Source: Persicitalea sp038235275 (GTDB lineage Bacteria; Bacteroidota; Bacteroidia; Cytophagales; Spirosomataceae). From it: a DNA stretch of 64,000 nt. Under the pieces are notes generated by a model, which did not search any database, was not told the origin of the DNA, and saw nothing but the letters and a program-made list of their open reading frames with translations. The stretch spans positions 1-64,000 of the forward strand of contig JBBSUC010000017.1 of NCBI GenBank assembly GCA_038235275.1, in the 5' to 3' direction. This document shows, piece after piece, positions 21,974 to 29,914 of the stretch. Both the position numbers and the translations under genes were made by a program. Numbering within the stretch: position 1 is the first letter of the stretch; each line of letters starts with the position of its first letter.

Positions 21974-23751
21974 CAAGACTTCGTTTTGTGCCGGACGATC
22001 TTGAAGGGCGCGGGATGCTCTTTACCACCTAGCTTTTCCCACGCATCCCGGAAAAGATTATCGTCGGAGTGTAGACGAGACCCGTATTCGATTTCCGGGA
22101 TTTGACCTGTGAAGTCTTTCACCTCGATCCCTTTTTCGCGGGCCTCGCGAAGCACTGGGCCAATTTGCGCGATTTGTTTCGGTCCAAAGGCCATTGCCAA
22201 AGGAATGTGCGTCACGCCCCGGCGCACAGCTTCTTCAATGATCTGTTTTACAAGGTGTGGCTGAATCGGACCGTCGTAGGCGGAGCCATCGCGGCCCGCG
22301 TCTTCGGGGTCGATTTCAATAGCCGATGGCTTACCCGGCCAGGTGCCTTTGTGCAGGTCAGCGGCCATGAATTTTTCCCAAAAACCACCGTCCGAACTGT
22401 ATATCCCGTCGCAACCGTCGAAAATGGCGAGTAGATCACGGTGTCCGTACCAGGCGCTCTGCTTGGAAGGAACATCGGCGTAGAACCCGAAAACAGGAAC
22501 ACGGGGAGCATTCTGCTTGAATGCGCCGTTAAACTCGCGTTGAATCTTGGCCAAACGGACAGTAATGTAGTCGAGTACTTTGGGATGGTCTGTGTACAGG
22601 CGACCGATAGAATCGGGGAACCAACTCAGGTCGTACACGGGCAACTCGTAGCCGTAGGCTTCTTGAAAAGCGTCTTTGTCAGCGGGGGAGTAGATGCACA
22701 TTCCGGTAAGCACATCGCCCTTGGTTTCGGAGTAATTGCAAGGCAAGAAAAACTCTTCGGTAATGCCATACCCCAGACTGGTAAACTCCGCATCGTGCGC
22801 GTGCATATTGACAAGTTGCGCCAAACGCTCCATCGACTTGCGGAAGTGGTTTTGTGCGGTTTCGGCCCCTGGCGCGAAGGTGTGGTAGCCGCCATCTTTG
22901 AAAATCTTGCCCGTGTGATCCATAGCCACCTCCTCATAAGCAATCACATCATCCCAGCGATAGGGCCTCACACAAATCGCAGGTACACAACCTTCGGCCT
23001 TGATTTTTTTCAAAGCCTGAATCAGTTCAACTTCCGTGTACTCACCAATATTAGGTTCCCAATCCTGCCAACGAATGTGAATCCGTGCAAAGTCGATGGC
23101 CTTTTGCCTAACCAACAACTTCATGCGGTCGATCCACTCTTGATTTATGCTGAACTCAGCATTCGGCGCGTAGCCGTAACCCGTCATGTTGAAGCCCATG
23201 CGCGGGATTACAACCCGAGCACCCGGTTTTATCGGTGTTTCTGGCGATGTTTGATCACTTTGATCTTCGGGCGAAGGCTGATCGGTGTTTTCTTCGGGAG
23301 AGGGTCGATTGGTGTTGTCCTCGGGCGTTGGTGACTGTTCTTCGTCGCGCAGACGGGTAAATTTCGTGGTAGCTACGTAATCGGGCTTGTTTACCGAACT
23401 CACGGTGATTAACAATTCCTGCTCGTAGGGCATCTTCGGCACATCGACCGTCAGTGGCTTTTTGTGATCGGTATGCTTAACACCCGTAGCACGGCGTACC
23501 GTAAAATCCTTTTCGATTGCCACCACAGACACATCGTAGGGCTGAATGTCGGCGTGCGGCGAATAGAGCGCCAGCAACAGATTTCCGTCCTGATAGGCAA
23601 TTCCAACGATTTCCAGCAGCTTCTCTTTGGGCTTTTCCGGCTCGACCACGGCGAGCGGTTTCAGGCCATTTTCGTGCATGGCCTGGTTAACTAGTTCGAT
23701 TGCGTCCTCACGAGAGAGGCCGCTTCCTTGGGGTTTGGTTGTTTGGGGCAT
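21973..23751 (-). CDS. GH-A clan glycoside hydrolase-like protein with Pro/Glu repeat linker, 592 aa
   Basis: Residues 1-40 form a short helical tail, 45-145 a beta-sandwich-like domain, and 150-180 a linker of repeated SPEENTDQP/SPEDQSDQT units. The rest is a TIM-barrel-like domain with FARIHIRWQDWEP (strand 2 type motif), GYGITEEFFLP (candidate acid/base Glu after strand 4) and PSAIEIDPEDAG (candidate nucleophile strand), in the style of clan GH-A (GH42-like). No signal peptide. It might be a virion-associated depolymerase, though it sits first in the early operon, just after the regulator, which is odd for a structural gene. Catalytic residues are tentative. Confidence 0.65.
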   Translation of the reverse strand: MPQTTKPQGSGLSREDAIELVNQAMHENGLKPLAVVEPEKPKEKLLEIVGIAYQDGNLLLALYSPHADIQPYDVSVVAIEKDFTVRRATGVKHTDHKKPLTVDVPKMPYEQELLITVSSVNKPDYVATTKFTRLRDEEQSPTPEDNTNRPSPEENTDQPSPEDQSDQTSPETPIKPGARVVIPRMGFNMTGYGYAPNAEFSINQEWIDRMKLLVRQKAIDFARIHIRWQDWEPNIGEYTEVELIQALKKIKAEGCVPAICVRPYRWDDVIAYEEVAMDHTGKIFKDGGYHTFAPGAETAQNHFRKSMERLAQLVNMHAHDAEFTSLGYGITEEFFLPCNYSETKGDVLTGMCIYSPADKDAFQEAYGYELPVYDLSWFPDSIGRLYTDHPKVLDYITVRLAKIQREFNGAFKQNAPRVPVFGFYADVPSKQSAWYGHRDLLAIFDGCDGIYSSDGGFWEKFMAADLHKGTWPGKPSAIEIDPEDAGRDGSAYDGPIQPHLVKQIIEEAVRRGVTHIPLAMAFGPKQIAQIGPVLREAREKGIEVKDFTGQIPEIEYGSRLHSDDNLFRDAWEKLGGKEHPAPFKIVRHKTKS

Positions 23752-23818
23752 TGGGGATTGGGGTTATTGGGTTTGAGAAAAATTAAAATGCAAAAGGGAG
23801 GCGTGAGTCCGCAGCGGC

Positions 23819-24172
23819 TTACGATTCGACCGCCTGATTGCCGAAGGCTTGCATAGCCACCATCTCGAAGTGCTCCACCTCACTGAGGTTGGGATTGAAG
23901 GCAGGAACCGGATAGGCGTCGAAGTTTTCGCGGAAGCGAATGGTGAAAAGTTCCTCACCATAGGCACGGCGGAAGGCACCGATCACGATGTCGAGTTCCA
24001 TCATGGTGAAGTTGCGGTGCCCGCACATTTTGTCTTTGTAGGTCTGGGCAGAATAGCCAGTGGCCAATGCGTAGGCCTCAGTTACCTGCGCTTTCACGTT
24101 CAGCGTCGCCGACTCATGCAGGTCTTTGCCGAATAATAATTTCTCTTCCAGATTTAATGTTTTGTATAACAT
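23819..24172 (-). CDS. Putative regulator, 117 aa
   Basis: First minus-strand gene, divergent from the plus-strand HTH gene across an 87-bp control region. The middle ALATGYSAQTYKDKMCGHRN reads like the helix-turn-helix of an antirepressor or Cro-type protein (sequence YSAQTYKDKM as recognition helix). Position suggests the lytic switch partner; fold assignment is tentative. Confidence 0.5.
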   Translation of the reverse strand: MLYKTLNLEEKLLFGKDLHESATLNVKAQVTEAYALATGYSAQTYKDKMCGHRNFTMMELDIVIGAFRRAYGEELFTIRFRENFDAYPVPAFNPNLSEVEHFEMVAMQAFGNQAVES

Positions 24173-24259
24173 ATTTCGTTTATTTGACGATGAATGACGA
24201 GGGCAAATGTATAAACACTTTGAACAAATATCAAAACCATTTATATAAATAGTTTAAAC
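24173..24259. promoter_or_regulatory. Immunity-type intergenic control region
   Basis: The divergent gap is AT-rich and carries two perfect palindromes, ATTTATATAAAT (24239-24250) and GTTTAAAC (24252-24259), directly before the plus-strand start. They are candidate operators for the flanking regulators. No clear TAnnTTTG promoter is seen. Confidence 0.5.
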
Positions 24260-24733
24260 ATGGACAAACAAAAAATAGGTATTGGATTGGTAATCAGAGA
24301 TATGCTTAAAGAAAAAAAAATAAGCGTATCGAAGGTTGCTGCTACGAAAGACATGACTAGAGGCGGGATTTACGCCACTTTCTCTCGGATTAGCATGACA
24401 AATGAGGAAATCAAAGAGTGGGCAGAAATCCTTGGTGTAGAAAGTCAGGACATTTTAGACAGAACACAGTCATCTGACAGTACGAATCCATCCAAAATCA
24501 AATCTGACTTTGGTAGCGAGATAATTGAGAGACTGGAACGCCTCTTCCAAGAAGAACTGAGGGAGAAAAACAGACAGATAGAACGTCTGCAAGCTATTGT
24601 AGATAGAACTCAGGAATCATTGCAGGAATCGCAACGACTAGCCAGCGCACTGCTGGGAAAGTTGCATGAGTACCCAACTAGCCCGGTAATGCCACTTTTG
24701 GCAGCGGCTCCCCTGCTGGGGGCAACTGCTTAA
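24260..24733 (+). CDS. HTH repressor-like protein with coiled-coil tail, 157 aa
   Basis: The N-terminal 65 residues form an HTH (KEKKISVSKVAATKDMTRGG, then IYATFSRISMTNEEI), as in small phage repressors. Residues 85-130 are a charged coiled coil, probably for dimerisation, and the end is Ala/Leu/Pro-rich. It is the only rightward gene near the right end of element A and faces the early operon, the normal place of a lysogeny repressor. It lacks a peptidase domain, so induction by RecA cleavage is unlikely. Confidence 0.65.
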   Translation: MDKQKIGIGLVIRDMLKEKKISVSKVAATKDMTRGGIYATFSRISMTNEEIKEWAEILGVESQDILDRTQSSDSTNPSKIKSDFGSEIIERLERLFQEELREKNRQIERLQAIVDRTQESLQESQRLASALLGKLHEYPTSPVMPLLAAAPLLGATA

Positions 24734-24815
24734 AAGGGGTATTATTCGGGGTACTCATGGCTTCAACGTGAAGCAAAGGGCTGATAATAAAAGGATTGCA
24801 CCCGTTGGTAAAGAA

Positions 24816-24830
24816 CCTTCGGGTGCACAA
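24816..24830. repeat. Attachment-site repeat, left copy (junction of elements A and B)
   Basis: CCTTCGGGTGCACAA, identical to 31771-31785. Here it also forms the right arm of a stem with GCACCCG at 24799-24805. It resembles a tRNA 3' end: T-stem strand, acceptor strand CGGGTGC and discriminator A. Confidence 0.8.
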
Positions 24831-24841
24831 TATATTACTTT

Positions 24842-24872
24842 AATCCACTAACTATTAACTAGTTAGTGGATT
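24842..24872. repeat. Perfect 13-bp inverted repeat near the left attachment site
   Basis: AATCCACTAACTA and TAGTTAGTGGATT flank the 5-base loop TTAAC, 11 bp inside element B. It may be a site for the integrase or excisionase, or the nick-site hairpin of the rolling-circle replication protein. Confidence 0.6.
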
Positions 24873-24896
24873 TCTAGTTTTTGAGGTATCAGTTTA

Positions 24897-24928
24897 GGTG
24901 CCACTTTTTAAAACTGGGTGCCACTTTC
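24897..24928. promoter_or_regulatory. Arm-type integrase sites, left (two GGTGCCACTTT copies)
   Basis: GGTGCCACTTTTT at 24897-24909 and GGTGCCACTTTC at 24917-24928, 20 bp apart and in the same direction. The same motif recurs inside the right end of the element. The 347-bp gap 24734-25079 holds this, the attachment repeat, the inverted repeat and no gene that I can support. Confidence 0.6.
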
Positions 24929-25079
24929 GCAAGACTCGTCCCTTTTTTATGGGTGTCCCAAAATTCAGGGTTTCGCCGCTACGCCCGCCGGATAGGTAGC
25001 GGAAATAAAAAAGGGGAAAGGTTCTACCCTCACCCCTCCACTATGCCTTTGGTCTTGCCTACTTAGAAACCCTGTTTGG

Positions 25080-25610
25080 TTAGTCAGGTAGGTTAAAATC
25101 CTTTTTCAGGTTGGCGTAGTCTTGGTAACGCTCGATATTCACGCGGCCACCTGGTACGCCCTTCATTACGACCGCACGGAATTTGAAGGTTTGTGATTTT
25201 TTATAATCCGTGACCGCCTCATTTCTGATACCTATCGAATTTTCATCATTCCCGAATGCGTGGGTTAACATCACGTACTCCTCACTGTCGTCAGTCGTGC
25301 GGGCATACTCATAGTAGGGCAATGCGAAGTAGAAAGACCTACTTTTGAGAAAAACGAAAACTATTTCGTTGTCCTTCAAGGGCTGAGCCATTTTATAGTA
25401 ACTCCATTGTGTCGAAGCTAACGGACTCCAGCTCAATGTAAAGTCGTAATACGTGGGCTGAGCTGCATTCTGTCCGGCCTGTCCAACGGCTCCCACCGCC
25501 CCCGTTTCACCTTTCGCGCCTGCTGGCCCTATACCGCCTGTTTCACCTTGTGGGCCTTTACAGGCGATTAAGATGCATGATAGCGCAATTGTGTAAAGAA
25601 TTCCTTTCAT
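25080..25610 (-). CDS. Lipoprotein with short collagen-like segment, 176 aa
   Basis: I chose ATG 25610 because it gives a clean lipoprotein signal (MKGILYTIALSCILIAC, lipobox LIAC). The mature protein starts with about ten Gly-X-Y triplets (GPQGETGGIGPAGAKGETG), then a beta-rich domain of about 130 residues with many aromatic residues. Such lipoproteins are common in Bacteroidota genomes and probably face the cell surface. In a small mobile element it may be a lysogenic-conversion gene; function unknown. Confidence 0.75.
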   Translation of the reverse strand: MKGILYTIALSCILIACKGPQGETGGIGPAGAKGETGAVGAVGQAGQNAAQPTYYDFTLSWSPLASTQWSYYKMAQPLKDNEIVFVFLKSRSFYFALPYYEYARTTDDSEEYVMLTHAFGNDENSIGIRNEAVTDYKKSQTFKFRAVVMKGVPGGRVNIERYQDYANLKKDFNLPD

Positions 25611-25751
25611 AATTTTTTGTGTTTGGATGGTTCGCCCCAAAAGTAGCCAAACTCCTAAATCTAACAACAACCATTTCAGATTTAGTTTTCTGCCTGTTCC
25701 CTCATTTCGCCCGCGTATCGATGTTAGAAAAATCGGGTAAGGCTGCCCGGC

Positions 25752-26099
25752 TCAATCTATGTATACATCGGTGTACCCCACTATAATATCTTGATTCAAG
25801 TCTACTGACTGAGTCGGTGCGCCGTATGCTGACGAAATTACGGCGTTATACGCTGCCGTGTCCTGTTTATTGATCGCCTTATCAACCTGCATCACGGTGG
25901 CGATAAATTCAAGATCGGCGAACCTTGGTAAGTCCGGGTAGGTCTGCCGCAACTCTTCAAAGATCTGCTCCGGGAACTGTCCTTCCATCGAAAGAACCAT
26001 TCGGGCAATCGTTGAGCGGTTGCGGGTTCCTTTCGGTTTTCCGGCTGGGTTTCTTACTTCTCCGGCTCTGGCTGGTATTAGGTTTTCTGGATTTGGCAT
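25752..26099 (-). CDS. DUF5681-like protein, 115 aa
   Basis: The start MPNPENLIPARAGEVRNPAG then KPKGTRNRSTIARMVL is the typical signature of DUF5681 proteins found in phages and mobile elements. The middle is helical. The role in other elements is unclear; some lie next to terminase genes, but none is present here. Confidence 0.6.
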   Translation of the reverse strand: MPNPENLIPARAGEVRNPAGKPKGTRNRSTIARMVLSMEGQFPEQIFEELRQTYPDLPRFADLEFIATVMQVDKAINKQDTAAYNAVISSAYGAPTQSVDLNQDIIVGYTDVYID

Positions 26100-26192
26100 A
26101 GGGTTGTTCTAATTAACTTCTAATCATTTGGTGGTGTATATGGGTTGGCCGTGGCCGCTGGGTAGGGTGTGCCATCTAGTACGCTCCCATCA

Positions 26193-27491
26193 CTAAAAAT
26201 GCATTTGCCTTGCTGATCCATCAAAATACCTCAGTTGCCGGATTTGGTCAGGCATCAAGCGTATCACCTCTTGCGGGTCAAATAAGGTGGTGTGCGTAAT
26301 TGCACGTCGTACCCGCCGCCTTAGATTGTTGGCGGGATTGCTGCGAGCATTGCGGCGGTTGTGGCTGATGTAGTATTTTTCCGTGTGATAGTCCCGTTTT
26401 CTTTTCTTGATCCGGCATCCATCGGCGGCGGCGGTCGTCATCGTCATTAGTGTTGCTGTCGCGGGTGGTGTTGGTGGTGCTGTGAAGGTAAATAGTTCTG
26501 TCTGGTTTCCCGGACGTATGCAATCTATACTCAAGCGTTGCATTCGTCCGGTTTTTGGTGTTTCGGCTACGTGTTGCAAGTCGTTGCAAACGTCCGGGTT
26601 TTCAGGATTGGCGGCGGGCTGTTGAGGATGCGCCGCTAGGTCTTTGCAAATGCCGCCTTTGGTCAACTGCTCCCACTTATCGCAAATCAGCGCGGTTACT
26701 GTTTTCTTTCTGTTGTTGCCGTAGAGGGTGCGCTCCACTATCGCCCGGTATTTCTTGATTAGCTCATTACGGCGGCGGCGGTCTAGTTTGTTTAAATCCG
26801 TAGTTGTGACGGTTTCCACTACTTGCCCCTCCTTGGTGGTCAATTCGGCGGCTGGTAGGCGTTCACGAATCAAAACCAGTTGCCATGCCTCGGACAGCAT
26901 CACGCCCAAAGTAGCTATTTTTTCGGCCTTCATTAAGTCCTCCAATGTTTTCACGCCCGCCCGGTGGAGGAATCGCATAGATTTTACCTTTATCTCGAAT
27001 CTCAGAAGGTTCTCCGGTCGCCCGTATTGTGCGCCTTTGTCGTAGCACTTCACGTAACAGTCGAAGTTTCTAGCCTGGTAGTAGGTGCTGCTATTGGGGA
27101 CAGATACCCGCCCGAACGGGTAAGACTTGTAAGCTATCAAGTCGCGCAACAATTCCGACGGGCTGAACGGAACGGATAGGTTCACGCCAAACTCCAAATT
27201 ATGCAGCACGGCCTCTGCGGGTTCAATTTGCAGACGCTGGCAAAGTTCGTGTATAGTGTCCCATAGGTCAACCCGCGTAAAATCGTTGTAGTTGTGTGCG
27301 CCCTGGTTCCAGTACTTGTGCAGGCTCCCCCGGATTTCTACACGTCCCGAATCGTAGAGGATAAAAACTAGGTTGTGGTATTTTTCCGACGTGTAGCGGT
27401 CACGGCCCCGGTGAAAAGTCAGCTCCTCATCTTGGAGTAATCGCTCGTGCAGTCCTGGACTAATAATCTCTATCTTTACACCATCAATCAT
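26193..27491 (-). CDS. Phage gene II/X-like replication initiation protein, 432 aa
   Basis: The N-terminal domain begins MIDGVKIEI and has the segment GRVEIRGSLHKYWNQGAHNY then NDFTRVDLWDTI, which resembles the conserved EIxGxxxKFxxGHNxxGxxDL region of filamentous-phage gene II/X replication proteins. A later domain has a tyrosine- and lysine-containing region (FDCYVKCYDKG) that could hold the catalytic site. The C-terminal third is Pro/Thr/Lys/Arg-rich and likely disordered. Gene II proteins nick the origin and drive rolling-circle replication. This is a distant match read by eye, so a Rep_trans-type plasmid initiator is the alternative. Confidence 0.65.
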   Translation of the reverse strand: MIDGVKIEIISPGLHERLLQDEELTFHRGRDRYTSEKYHNLVFILYDSGRVEIRGSLHKYWNQGAHNYNDFTRVDLWDTIHELCQRLQIEPAEAVLHNLEFGVNLSVPFSPSELLRDLIAYKSYPFGRVSVPNSSTYYQARNFDCYVKCYDKGAQYGRPENLLRFEIKVKSMRFLHRAGVKTLEDLMKAEKIATLGVMLSEAWQLVLIRERLPAAELTTKEGQVVETVTTTDLNKLDRRRRNELIKKYRAIVERTLYGNNRKKTVTALICDKWEQLTKGGICKDLAAHPQQPAANPENPDVCNDLQHVAETPKTGRMQRLSIDCIRPGNQTELFTFTAPPTPPATATLMTMTTAAADGCRIKKRKRDYHTEKYYISHNRRNARSNPANNLRRRVRRAITHTTLFDPQEVIRLMPDQIRQLRYFDGSARQMHF

Positions 27492-27539
27492 TTGCGTAGG
27501 GTCTTTACCCGTGCCGTGGTTGAGAATCGAACATTTAGT

Positions 27540-27574
27540 AAAAAGGGGACGGGCGTTTGCCTATCCCCTTTTTT
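27540..27574. terminator. Hairpin terminator
   Basis: AAAAAGGGG pairs with CCCCTTTTTT around a 17-base loop, between the gene ending at 27582 and the Rep start at 27491. It can act on both strands and should insulate the Rep gene. Confidence 0.75.
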
Positions 27575-27581
27575 GTTGATC

Positions 27582-28016
27582 CTACAACGCGGCGGCGGGC
27601 TGCTCGTGTAGCTGGGTGAGGAATTGAGAATAGAAGGCGACGATGTGCGCCGGATACACGCGGATTTTACGGAAATAGAAAACCGTTAGGCGGGTATCAC
27701 TTTTCCAGAACCGGAAACAAACCTCGGACTTGTCGGAGTCGTTGCCGTGAAGGTATCCGGCAAAGGGCGTGTTTCGTAGGCCCGTGAAGAATAGGCGTTT
27801 GCCGCCCCGGATTCGCCCCGTTATCACCGTGCCGTTCGAGTAGCGGCGCGTTACCTCATCCCGTGCCTCTTCCGTCCATAGTTCGGCGGGTAGTGCATCG
27901 AAGGGTACGCCCATAGAAAGTTTTTCGTACTTCCCGCTGCTGGCGTTGAGCTGGTACTCTTCCCGGAAAAAGTCTGTGCGTTTTCCGTTGTGTGAGAATG
28001 AACATTTAGTTGCCAT
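27582..28016 (-). CDS. Hypothetical protein, 144 aa
   Basis: A beta-rich soluble protein, basic and aromatic, with a Phe/Tyr-rich centre (LTVFYFRKIRVYPAHIV). It lies between the excisionase and the terminator, 12 bp downstream of the excisionase gene. No family is recognised; it may assist excision or replication. Confidence 0.5.
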   Translation of the reverse strand: MATKCSFSHNGKRTDFFREEYQLNASSGKYEKLSMGVPFDALPAELWTEEARDEVTRRYSNGTVITGRIRGGKRLFFTGLRNTPFAGYLHGNDSDKSEVCFRFWKSDTRLTVFYFRKIRVYPAHIVAFYSQFLTQLHEQPAAAL

Positions 28017-28028
28017 CGGTCGCGCGGG

Positions 28029-28319
28029 TTAGAGTGGAGAAACTTTAACCTTATTCAGCGCGGCCTCCACGTCGGAGGGTTTGTAGAGTACCCGGCTCCC
28101 GAATTTGTGAGCGGTGATTTCGCCCTTGCGGGTGCGCTGCCATAGTGTCGTAAGGTTCACGCCTAATTTCCTGGCAGTTTCCTTGCGGCTGAGGTAGCGC
28201 GTATCTTTTGGCGGTGGTGGAGTGATTGCTCCGTAGGCGGTGATTGCCTCAGTCACGGCTACTCGAATTATCTCGGCTAGTTCGTCGGGCGTGAATTGGG
28301 TGGTGATTAGGGTCTGCAT
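28029..28319 (-). CDS. Excisionase-like HTH protein (MerR/HTH_17 type), 96 aa
   Basis: The segment YLSRKETARKLGVNLTTLWQ then RTRKGEITAHKFGSRVLYKP is the classic winged-HTH of excisionase-family proteins in Bacteroidota elements. Such proteins direct the integrase toward excision or regulate the element. It lies about 2 kb from the integrase in the same orientation. Confidence 0.8.
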   Translation of the reverse strand: MQTLITTQFTPDELAEIIRVAVTEAITAYGAITPPPPKDTRYLSRKETARKLGVNLTTLWQRTRKGEITAHKFGSRVLYKPSDVEAALNKVKVSPL

Positions 28320-28407
28320 CCGAATTGTGATTGGTTCGGATGCAAAGAATGCAGGGGGAAATTAGGGGGATTTTTATTCTACCGACAATTTGAACAAATC
28401 CGGTAGT

Positions 28408-29343
28408 TTACAATTCAATGCCATTTTTTATTAAAAGTGCCTTTACAGTATTTAACGCCTTGTCGGTTTTGGGATCGTCTCTTGTTCCTTGTGCGTATCC
28501 CGAAAGACCTTTCCTAACGGTTTCTTTGCTCTTTGCGTCATCATAGCCCAAAATATGACTTACGATTGCTGCAAATGCCGTATCAGATAGGGCGGGATTC
28601 TTTTCTTTACAAAACTTCTTTAAAGGGCCAATCACGCCCAACTCGTGGATTAGTACGATTTTATGAGTTGTCTTGTCCAGCGTTGCTGTATCGCGTATTT
28701 CTTCATCTCGCCGTTCAACTGCTGGCTGTTGTTGTGATTCTTCTACCTCTTGAACCAATTCATGTAGTCGAATAGCCTCTTGTATTGTCTCAGCCAACTC
28801 TAAAAGACTATTAAGGTAAAAGGAGGCTGTTTCTAAATACTTTGTCTCTTCGTTGAATTTATTTAGAAGTTGATCTATTTCTTTCTGCTCTTCCGTGGCC
28901 TGTATTCCATTATTTTTATAAAAATAAGCAACTGAATTAAGAAGAAACTCCCTACCATCGACATACTTTTCAGCTAGTTTATGCTCGTTCAGAAGCATAT
29001 AAATACTCCCCGCATTTTCTGGAATATCCATCATGAAGCCAACCCACCTCATCAAACCTCTATAAGAATGCTCTACCGAATATTTTTCTTCAAGGATACA
29101 CTCTTGTACATCCTCAATATTTGGAAATCTTTTTCTCAGTTTCTGTACATTATCCTCACTATCAGGGTAGTTTTTAAATATATTCAGAATAATTTTTAGT
29201 ACATATTGAGGTTCAGGTACTTCTATTTCGTGTCTTAATCCCTCCCTGTTGAATGTAATTTCACCATCTTTGGCGGTAATAATTTTATCGAATGCCCTCT
29301 TTGCCTTAAAGAGAATTGCCTCTTCTAATTCGCTGTATTTCAT
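28408..29343 (-). CDS. Hypothetical protein, 311 aa
   Basis: Largely helical, charged. Its C-terminal 100 residues (IHELGVIGPLKKFC, then LSDTAFAAIVSHILGYDDAK and a KGLSGYAQGTRDDPKT stretch) look like a conserved region seen in uncharacterised Bacteroidota proteins beside integrases. AT-richer than its neighbours, in line with a separate origin. Function unknown. Confidence 0.6.
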   Translation of the reverse strand: MKYSELEEAILFKAKRAFDKIITAKDGEITFNREGLRHEIEVPEPQYVLKIILNIFKNYPDSEDNVQKLRKRFPNIEDVQECILEEKYSVEHSYRGLMRWVGFMMDIPENAGSIYMLLNEHKLAEKYVDGREFLLNSVAYFYKNNGIQATEEQKEIDQLLNKFNEETKYLETASFYLNSLLELAETIQEAIRLHELVQEVEESQQQPAVERRDEEIRDTATLDKTTHKIVLIHELGVIGPLKKFCKEKNPALSDTAFAAIVSHILGYDDAKSKETVRKGLSGYAQGTRDDPKTDKALNTVKALLIKNGIEL

Positions 29344-29403
29344 CTGTCAAAAATCGAACTGGTAGATAATTAATCCGGCGTAGGGACATAGCTAAATTTA
29401 TCT

Positions 29404-29649
29404 TTACCCCGCCCGCTCGGTAAAGTGAAACATCACGTTTTGAACCTCTACGGCCTTTACCTCATCTTCTCGTAGGTTCACCACGGCCACGGTATCCCCG
29501 GCGATATTCATGAACTCCACTACGTAGAATCCGCTGCTGTCGGTCGGTATTGCGCCGTAAACGTGTACCACGGTTCCCACGTCGCCCCGGTGGAGGTGAT
29601 GCTCTGGCAGGTCGTTTGCAAGGGCTACTAAATCAAGTTCTTTGTGCAT
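29404..29649 (-). CDS. DUF4926-like protein, copy 2, 81 aa
   Basis: The sequence has LPEHHLHRGDVGTVVHVYG and FYVVEFMNIAGDTVAVVNL, the pattern of DUF4926 (LPExxLxRGDxGTVVHVY ... VEFxxxxGxTxAVxxL). It closely resembles the next gene, from which it arose by tandem duplication. DUF4926 genes are often found next to DUF6883 genes, as here. Confidence 0.7.
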   Translation of the reverse strand: MHKELDLVALANDLPEHHLHRGDVGTVVHVYGAIPTDSSGFYVVEFMNIAGDTVAVVNLREDEVKAVEVQNVMFHFTERAG

Positions 29650-29666
29650 GGTGGTAAGGGCGTTTT

Positions 29667-29912
29667 TTACGCGGCTCGCTCAGTAAAGTGCAGCATCAAG
29701 TTTTGCAGCTCTACGGCCTTCACCGCGTTCTCTCTGAGCGATACCACGGCCAACGTATCCCCGGCGGCGTTCATAAACTCCACTTCGTAGAGTTGCCCGG
29801 CCTCGTTCGGGGCTGCGTCATACACGTACGCCACGGTACCCACGTCGCCCCGGTGGAGGTTGTACTCTGGTAAGTCGTTAAGTAAGGCTACTAGGTCGGT
29901 TTCCTTATGCAT
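29667..29912 (-). CDS. DUF4926-like protein, copy 1, 81 aa
   Basis: Same length and layout as the gene at 29404, with the shared LPExxLHRGDVGTVxxVYxA pattern and a common end (MxHFTERA). It starts 2 bp after the stop of the DUF6883 gene, so they are co-expressed. The 263-bp period of the two copies points to a simple tandem duplication followed by divergence. Confidence 0.7.
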   Translation of the reverse strand: MHKETDLVALLNDLPEYNLHRGDVGTVAYVYDAAPNEAGQLYEVEFMNAAGDTLAVVSLRENAVKAVELQNLMLHFTERAA

Positions 29913-29914
29913 GG

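Larger units (their letters stand above)
1..24815 (-). mobile_element. Element A: provirus of probable tailless / rolling-circle type (left end outside window)
   Basis: About 24.8 kb of tightly packed, mostly minus-strand small genes lies between the window edge and the direct repeat at 24816. It has a divergent regulator pair at 24.2 kb, an HUH replication initiator, a packaging-type ATPase, a lysis cassette, many single-pass membrane proteins and a collagen fibre. I see no terminase, portal, tape measure or tail gene and no integrase of its own in the window. The viral reading is inferred from gene content; the left boundary is not visible. A large mobilizable plasmid remnant is the main alternative, but holin, endolysin and spanin-like genes argue for a virus. 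Confidence 0.7.

Noticed and set aside
24799..24830. A complete tRNA gene at the left attachment site
   Set aside because: Both acceptor-like strands (GCACCCG and CGGGTGC) are present but only about 10 bases lie between them and the T-stem-like part, so no D or anticodon arm exists.
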